Positions 60,080-64,000 of a DNA stretch of 64,000 nt are shown in pieces. The stretch lies in assembly GCA_002369135.1 (NCBI GenBank), contig DFEY01000002.1, forward strand, positions 247,840 through 311,839. Reading direction: 5' to 3'. The notes below the pieces were generated by a model. It did no database searches. It had not been told where the DNA came from and saw only the letters and a list, made by a program, of their open reading frames with translations. The stretch is from Lachnospira sp. UBA3790 (GTDB taxonomy: Bacteria; Bacillota; Clostridia; Lachnospirales; Lachnospiraceae). The position numbers and the translations under genes are program-made. Position 1 is the first letter of the stretch. Each line of letters begins with the position of its first letter.

Positions 60080-60113
60080 CAATAAATAAGGGAGTGCCAG
60101 AGGCACTCCCTTT
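60080..60113 (-). terminator. Terminator of the uracil permease gene
   Basis: Minus strand AAAGGGAGTGCC-TCT-GGCACTCCCTT followed by ATTTATTG. Confidence 0.85.
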
Positions 60114-60134
60114 AATCATCAAAACTGATATTTT

Positions 60135-61538
60135 TTATTCCGCAGATTCTTCTTTAGGTTCTACTCCACCGTGTACAATCACTGGATCCTTGTCTGGGAA
60201 TAGCAAGTTAAGAACGATACCTGCAATAGCTGCAACAGCAAGTCCTGATAGACTAAATGCTACAGAACCAATGTTAAACTTAACAGCTCCGTCGAAACTC
60301 TTAACAACGTCAGCGCCCATTCCTGAACTAAACTTAATACCAAGCGCTGATACAACGATGATAGCTGCTACGATAACGTTACGACTCTTTGAGAAGTCTA
60401 CTTGTGCTTCTACTACATTTCGTACACCGATAGCTGCAATCATTCCATATAACATGAATGAAATACCACCAACGATACCCGCTGGCATTACCTCAATAAC
60501 CATAGCAAATTTAGGTGAGAATGATAGCAATACTGCGATATAAGCAGCGATTCTTACCACTCTAGGGTCAAATACTTTTGAAAGTGCTAATACACCAGTA
60601 TTTTCACCGTAAGTTGTGTTAGCAGGACCACCGAATAGTGAAGCTAATGATGTAGCTAAACCATCACCAAGAAGTGTTCTGTGAAGTCCTGGCTCATTGA
60701 TAAAGTCTTTATCACATGTAGCTCCAATAGCACAAATGTCACCAATGTGTTCCATCATAGTTGCAATAGCGATAGGAACCATTGTTGTAACTGCTGTAAC
60801 TACTTTAGCTTTCTGTGAGAAATCTACACCGCCAAATACTGTTCCGTTCCAGTCTACTGGAAGACCAACCCAAGCGGCATCTCTAATCTTCCACCATTCA
60901 ACCTTAGTGAAAGCTTCTATATCTAATAAGTTACCAAAGATTACTGCACATACGTAAGCTACTGCAACACCAATAAGAATAGGAATAATCTTTGACATTC
61001 CTCTACCCCAGATGTTGAATGCAATAACTGTAGCCAAAGCGATAAGTGCTAGTGGCCAGCATGTTGCACAGTTGTTCAAAGCTGATGGAGCCAAGCAAAG
61101 TCCAATAGCGATGATGATAGGTCCTGTAACTACAGGTGGAAATAATTTCATTACTCTCTTAATTCCTACAATCTTAATAACTGCTGCAAGAATTACATAA
61201 AGAGCACCTGCACAAACAACACCGAAGCATGCATATGGAAGCATTTCTGAATTAGCTTTTCCATCTACCATAGGAGCTATCGCTGCATATCCACCAAGGA
61301 ATGCGAATGATGATCCTAGGAATGCTGGTACTTTAAACTTTGTTAGTAAGTGGAATAGTAATGTTCCAAGACCTGCCATAAGCAATGTAGTCTGAACATT
61401 CAATCCAGTTAGAATTGGTACTAATACTGTAGCACCAAACATAGCGAACAAGTGCTGGAATCCTAAGATACCCATTCTAGGATAACCAAGTTTTCTAGCA
61501 TCATAGATTGGTTCTAAACCAATTTGATTCTTTGCCAT
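60135..61538 (-). CDS. uraA: Uracil permease (NCS2 family)
   Basis: A 467-aa NCS2-type transporter for uracil or another nucleobase with protons. It has about 14 hydrophobic segments; GFQHLFAMFGATVLVPILTGL at the N-terminus, GSSFAFLGGY in the first repeat and the second-repeat GGPANTTYGENTGVLALSKVF are the family's diagnostic blocks, the last matching uracil carriers rather than xanthine carriers. AAAGGAGG precedes the ATG. The leader (about 90 nt) has a GGGC-GAAA-GCCC hairpin but no attenuator. No pyr genes are adjacent. Confidence 0.93.
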   Translation of the reverse strand: MAKNQIGLEPIYDARKLGYPRMGILGFQHLFAMFGATVLVPILTGLNVQTTLLMAGLGTLLFHLLTKFKVPAFLGSSFAFLGGYAAIAPMVDGKANSEMLPYACFGVVCAGALYVILAAVIKIVGIKRVMKLFPPVVTGPIIIAIGLCLAPSALNNCATCWPLALIALATVIAFNIWGRGMSKIIPILIGVAVAYVCAVIFGNLLDIEAFTKVEWWKIRDAAWVGLPVDWNGTVFGGVDFSQKAKVVTAVTTMVPIAIATMMEHIGDICAIGATCDKDFINEPGLHRTLLGDGLATSLASLFGGPANTTYGENTGVLALSKVFDPRVVRIAAYIAVLLSFSPKFAMVIEVMPAGIVGGISFMLYGMIAAIGVRNVVEAQVDFSKSRNVIVAAIIVVSALGIKFSSGMGADVVKSFDGAVKFNIGSVAFSLSGLAVAAIAGIVLNLLFPDKDPVIVHGGVEPKEESAE

Positions 61539-61572
61539 TTCTCTTTTTCCTCCTTTTAGACAAAATTTTTTT

Positions 61573-61584
61573 GGGCTTTCGCCC
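61573..61584 (-). other. Small GNRA-loop hairpin in the uraA leader
   Basis: Minus strand GGGC-GAAA-GCCC followed by AAAAAAA, about 25-35 nt before the uraA ribosome binding site. It is too short, and lacks a T-run, to be a terminator. It may affect translation initiation. Confidence 0.35.
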
Positions 61585-61701
61585 CTATCCGATTCAATCT
61601 AGGTTTTTCCTCTACACCCTAAATCTTGTACATTTTACCATAAAAATGGGCATTTGCATACTATATATTGAAAATTCTTACTAAAATATAATAAATACAC
61701 T

Positions 61702-61731
61702 AAAAAAACAGGTTTTTAACACCTGTTTTTT
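61702..61731 (-). terminator. Terminator of trmL
   Basis: Minus strand ACAGGT-GTTAAAA-ACCTGT-TTTTTT, starting at the trmL stop codon. Confidence 0.8.
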
Positions 61732-62221
61732 ATTTCCACTCCAACCTATGTAATTCACCTACATCTTGCATGCCTGCAAAGTCTTGTTGTCTTAGCGCCT
61801 CATACAAAACAATCGCCACTGAGTTTGATAGGTTCAATGATCTTATATCTTCATTCATTGGAATTCTAATGCAAGTCTCTTCGTGTTCAACTAAAATCTC
61901 TTCCGGTATACCTGCGCTCTCTTTGCCAAACATTATAAAATCGTCCGGTCCAAATTCCACATCAGTGTATTTATGATGTGCTTTTGTGGTAGCATACCAA
62001 ATCTTAGCGTTTGGATTTTGCTCGCAAAAGTCGTGGTAAGAATCATAAATAACCACATCTAAATCTTCCCAGTAGTCCATACCTGCACGCTTAAGATTCT
62101 TCTCAGTAATTCTAAACTTCATTGGCTCAATCAAATGAAGCTTAGTTCCTGTGGCGCAGCATGTACGTCCTATGTTTCCTGTGTTTTGTGGTATTTCTGG
62201 TTCTAGTAAAACTATGTTCAT
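61730..62221 (-). CDS. trmL: tRNA (cytidine/uridine-34 2'-O)-methyltransferase
   Basis: TrmL methylates the wobble ribose of certain tRNA-Leu species using SAM. The 163-aa SPOUT enzyme shows the three motifs in order: LEPEIPQNTGNIGRTC (motif 1), MFGKESAGIPEEIL (motif 2) and IRIPMNEDIRSLNLSNSVAIVLYE (motif 3, forming the trefoil knot). The length is typical of the minimal single-domain form. The start follows GAGAGG. It is flanked by the aminotransferase terminator upstream and its own terminator, so it is monocistronic. Confidence 0.94.
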   Translation of the reverse strand: MNIVLLEPEIPQNTGNIGRTCCATGTKLHLIEPMKFRITEKNLKRAGMDYWEDLDVVIYDSYHDFCEQNPNAKIWYATTKAHHKYTDVEFGPDDFIMFGKESAGIPEEILVEHEETCIRIPMNEDIRSLNLSNSVAIVLYEALRQQDFAGMQDVGELHRLEWK

Positions 62222-62235
62222 TGTTTCCTCTCATA

Positions 62236-62266
62236 TAAAAACTGGCCCAGGAAATCTAGGCCAGTT
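62236..62266 (-). terminator. Terminator of the Lrp-aminotransferase operon
   Basis: Minus strand AACTGGCC-TAGATTTCCTG-GGCCAGTT followed by TTT. Confidence 0.85.
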
Positions 62267-62275
62267 AAAAATCAA

Positions 62276-63445
62276 TTATTTTTCAGCATCTAATCTTTCA
62301 ATAAAGTTCTTAACTCTATCTAGCGCCAACTTTAGATTATCCAAAGAGTAAGCATATGAAATACGAAGGAAACCTTCGCCGCAGTCGCCGAAAGCAGTGC
62401 CTGGCACTACAGCCACTTTTTCCTCTTTAAGCAAGCGTGTAGCAAACTCCTCAGATGTCAGTCCATACTTCTTTATATTTGGGAATACGTAGAAAGCGCC
62501 GAATGGTTCGAAGCACTCTAGTCCCATCTCTTTAAAAGCGTTCATTAAAAATCTTCTACGCTGGTTGTAAGACTCGCGCATCATCTGTACATCTTTTTCG
62601 CCGTGTTGCAAGGCATCTACAGCAGCGTACTGGCTCATAGTAGGAGCACACATAATTGCATACTGATGAATCTTAAGCATCTGCTCCATAATATTTTTAG
62701 GACCAGCTGCGTACCCAAGTCTCCAACCAGTCATAGCAAACCCTTTTGAGAAACCATTGATGACAATAGTTCTATCTCTCATTCCTGGGAATGATGCTAT
62801 GGAAACATGGTCTGTTCCATATGTTAATTCAGAATATATCTCATCAGACAAAACGTAGATATCTTTTTCCACGCAGATTTTTGCGATGTCTTCTAAGTCC
62901 TTCTTTTCCATGATAGCTCCCGTAGGATTGTTAGGGAAAGGAAGAACTAGCATCTTAGTCTTGTCCGTGATGTGTTCTAATAACTCTTCTTTTGTAAGTC
63001 TAAATTGGTTTTCTTCTTTTAGGCAAATAGTAACTGGCACGCCGTGAGTAAGTTCCACACAAGGAACGTATGACACATAACTAGGCTGAGGCACTAATAC
63101 CTCATCACCTGGGTCAAACATAGCACGGAAAGCCAAATCAATAGCTTCACTACCGCCCACTGTCACTATGATCTCACTTAGTGGATCATAAGTTACATTA
63201 ATCTTTCTTTCTAAATATTTACTTATCTCGACTCTTAATTCCTTCAAGCCTGTGTTAGATGTGTAGAAAGTCTTACCGCGCTCTAGCGAGTAAATACCCT
63301 CTTCTCTAATATGCCAAGGCGTGTCAAAATCAGGCTCTCCCACACCCAGCGAAATAGCATCTTTCATCTCGCTAACGATATCGAAGAACTTTCTAATGCC
63401 TGAAGGCTTAATGTCCTTAATTGTATTCGATAACGGATCTCTCAT
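62276..63445 (-). CDS. Pyridoxal-phosphate aminotransferase, class I/II
   Basis: A 389-aa aminotransferase of the aspartate-aminotransferase fold I group. ISLGVGEPDFDTP is at the N-terminus, FPNNPTGAIMEKKDLE in the middle, and the cofactor lysine lies in INGFSKGFAMTGWRLGY. The likely reaction is transfer between an amino acid (aspartate, aromatic or branched) and 2-oxoglutarate; substrate cannot be fixed. It starts by overlapping the stop of the Lrp/AsnC-type regulator (TAATG) and lacks its own strong site, so the two are coupled and the regulator may control amino-acid metabolism. Confidence 0.93.
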   Translation of the reverse strand: MRDPLSNTIKDIKPSGIRKFFDIVSEMKDAISLGVGEPDFDTPWHIREEGIYSLERGKTFYTSNTGLKELRVEISKYLERKINVTYDPLSEIIVTVGGSEAIDLAFRAMFDPGDEVLVPQPSYVSYVPCVELTHGVPVTICLKEENQFRLTKEELLEHITDKTKMLVLPFPNNPTGAIMEKKDLEDIAKICVEKDIYVLSDEIYSELTYGTDHVSIASFPGMRDRTIVINGFSKGFAMTGWRLGYAAGPKNIMEQMLKIHQYAIMCAPTMSQYAAVDALQHGEKDVQMMRESYNQRRRFLMNAFKEMGLECFEPFGAFYVFPNIKKYGLTSEEFATRLLKEEKVAVVPGTAFGDCGEGFLRISYAYSLDNLKLALDRVKNFIERLDAEK

Positions 63446-63921
63446 TATGGTGTCACCAACATCCTTTCATTCTCATCTGATAAAACAGTTCCGTAATCTT
63501 TGTACTTCTTCAAAACAAAGTGTGTTGATGTATTCAAAATAGAATCGAGTGTTGAAAGTTTGCTAGTTACAAACTGTGCAATCTCCTTCATACTCTTTTC
63601 TTCTATAATAACTGTGAAATCAAATCCACCTGACATCAAATAAACTGCTTTAACCTCGTCGTACTTCATAATGCGATCTGCTATATCATCAAAGCCTGTA
63701 CCTCTCTGTGGAGTTACGCGCACTTCAATAAGAGCAGTCACTCTAGTGTCATCTGTTTTGTCCCAGTCAATCATTGTGTAGTAACCACAGATAACCTTTT
63801 CTTTCTCCATGTCTGCAATGGCGTTGGCCACTTCGGCCTCTTCCATTCCAAGAAGTACCGCGGCTTCTTTTAAATCAATTCTTCCCTTGTTTTCGATTAA
63901 TCTTAAAATCTCTTCTCTCAT
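63445..63921 (-). CDS. Lrp/AsnC family transcriptional regulator
   Basis: A 158-aa regulator that binds an amino acid and controls its metabolism. The N-terminal winged helix-turn-helix covers about 1-60 (EEILRLIENKGRIDLKEAAVLLGM), then the RAM ligand-binding beta-alpha domain (about 70-145: ALIEVRVTPQRGTGFDDIADRI, VYLMSGGFDFTVII). ATG 63921 is chosen because AGGAGAA lies 7 nt upstream and the family begins MREEIL; the frame continues upstream without a site. It overlaps the aminotransferase by 1 nt, so it is likely a local regulator of that enzyme. Confidence 0.92.
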   Translation of the reverse strand: MREEILRLIENKGRIDLKEAAVLLGMEEAEVANAIADMEKEKVICGYYTMIDWDKTDDTRVTALIEVRVTPQRGTGFDDIADRIMKYDEVKAVYLMSGGFDFTVIIEEKSMKEIAQFVTSKLSTLDSILNTSTHFVLKKYKDYGTVLSDENERMLVTP

Positions 63922-63931
63922 AACAATTCTC

Positions 63932-64000
63932 CTATAAAAGATTTGCGAGTTCTTCCACTCTTGTAGGCTCAAGGTATCTAACCTCATCACCATTCCTAGC
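63932..64000 (-). CDS. C-terminal end of an unknown gene (partial, runs off window)
   Basis: An open frame enters from the right edge and ends at TAG 63934-63932, encoding 22 residues (tail ...YLEPTRVEELANLL). The stop lies 10 nt before the Lrp-type start, with the AGGAG site inside the gap, so it is the gene upstream in the same operon. The tail is too short to name. Confidence 0.6.
   Translation of the reverse strand, partial: ARNGDEVRYLEPTRVEELANLL

Noticed and set aside
61539..61640. PyrR-type attenuator in the uraA leader
   Set aside because: There is only a 4-bp GNRA hairpin followed by an A-run; no terminator/antiterminator pair is present.

Overview
The window is a low-GC (AT-rich) bacterial chromosome segment. 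It most likely comes from an anaerobic gut-type Firmicute of the family Lachnospiraceae. The pointers are strong AGGAGG-type ribosome binding sites, a PPi-dependent phosphofructokinase, pyruvate formate-lyase, rubrerythrin, a lone class B sortase, lysine-rich Ig/Fn3-type surface proteins, and small families typical of that group (DUF6145-, DUF6465-, DUF4230- and PqqD-like). Species cannot be named from the sequence. No rRNA, CRISPR, insertion sequence or prophage was seen; there is one tRNA gene, tRNA-Gln(CUG).

Layout. 1-2000: the start of an unknown gene, a five-unit array of 44-bp hairpins, and an HtrA-type protease. 2076-2315: a long imperfect palindrome that overlaps the end of the next gene. 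2307-8343: a tightly packed operon (lipoprotein, two membrane proteins, CdaA di-AMP cyclase, CdaR, GalE, LCP ligase) joining c-di-AMP signalling to envelope assembly. 8400-12500: CysE, rubrerythrin, an RsiV/PdaC-like secreted protein, a DUF1015 protein. 12729-17701: fructose PTS operon fruK-fruA-ptsH-ptsI, including the general PTS proteins. 17757-30361: envelope and secretome region with a 28-residue membrane microprotein upstream of a DUF4230 protein, a Mor-like regulator with a lipoprotein, two adhesin-like proteins behind a MerR-type promoter, a CotH kinase with a GH64 beta-1,3-glucanase, and an auxin-efflux-type carrier. 30409-40401: housekeeping (lysS, greA, dusB, coaX, sortase B, fba, pfp) with small lineage genes. 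40440-46699: tRNA-Gln, two ABC exporter half-genes, and an AAA ATPase / HPr-kinase-like / PqqD-like operon. 46769-50928: xpt, a BspA-like LRR protein, AgcS. 51005-54784: nitroreductase and a split pyruvate formate-lyase system. 55025-60008: glycosyltransferases and a Wzm/Wzt-type polysaccharide exporter. 60135-64000: uracil permease, TrmL, an aminotransferase, an Lrp/AsnC regulator, and the tail of an unknown gene.

Fructose is taken up and phosphorylated by FruA/PtsH/PtsI, then FruK; Pfp and Fba continue glycolysis and Pfl makes acetyl-CoA and formate. Two observations stand out. First, the pyruvate formate-lyase core (688 aa) ends before the glycyl-radical domain, which is encoded as a separate 80-residue protein downstream of the activase, so the radical subunit appears obligatory rather than a spare part. 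Second, an AAA ATPase, an HPr-kinase-like P-loop protein and a PqqD-like RiPP-recognition protein form a translationally coupled operon next to a heterodimeric ABC exporter, with no visible precursor peptide or cyclase; this is a candidate uncharacterised peptide modification/export system. Also notable are a MerR-type 19-bp-spacer promoter before an adhesin gene, two apparently leaderless transporter genes, two intercistronic hairpins with the same arms, and the two palindromic elements at the left end.
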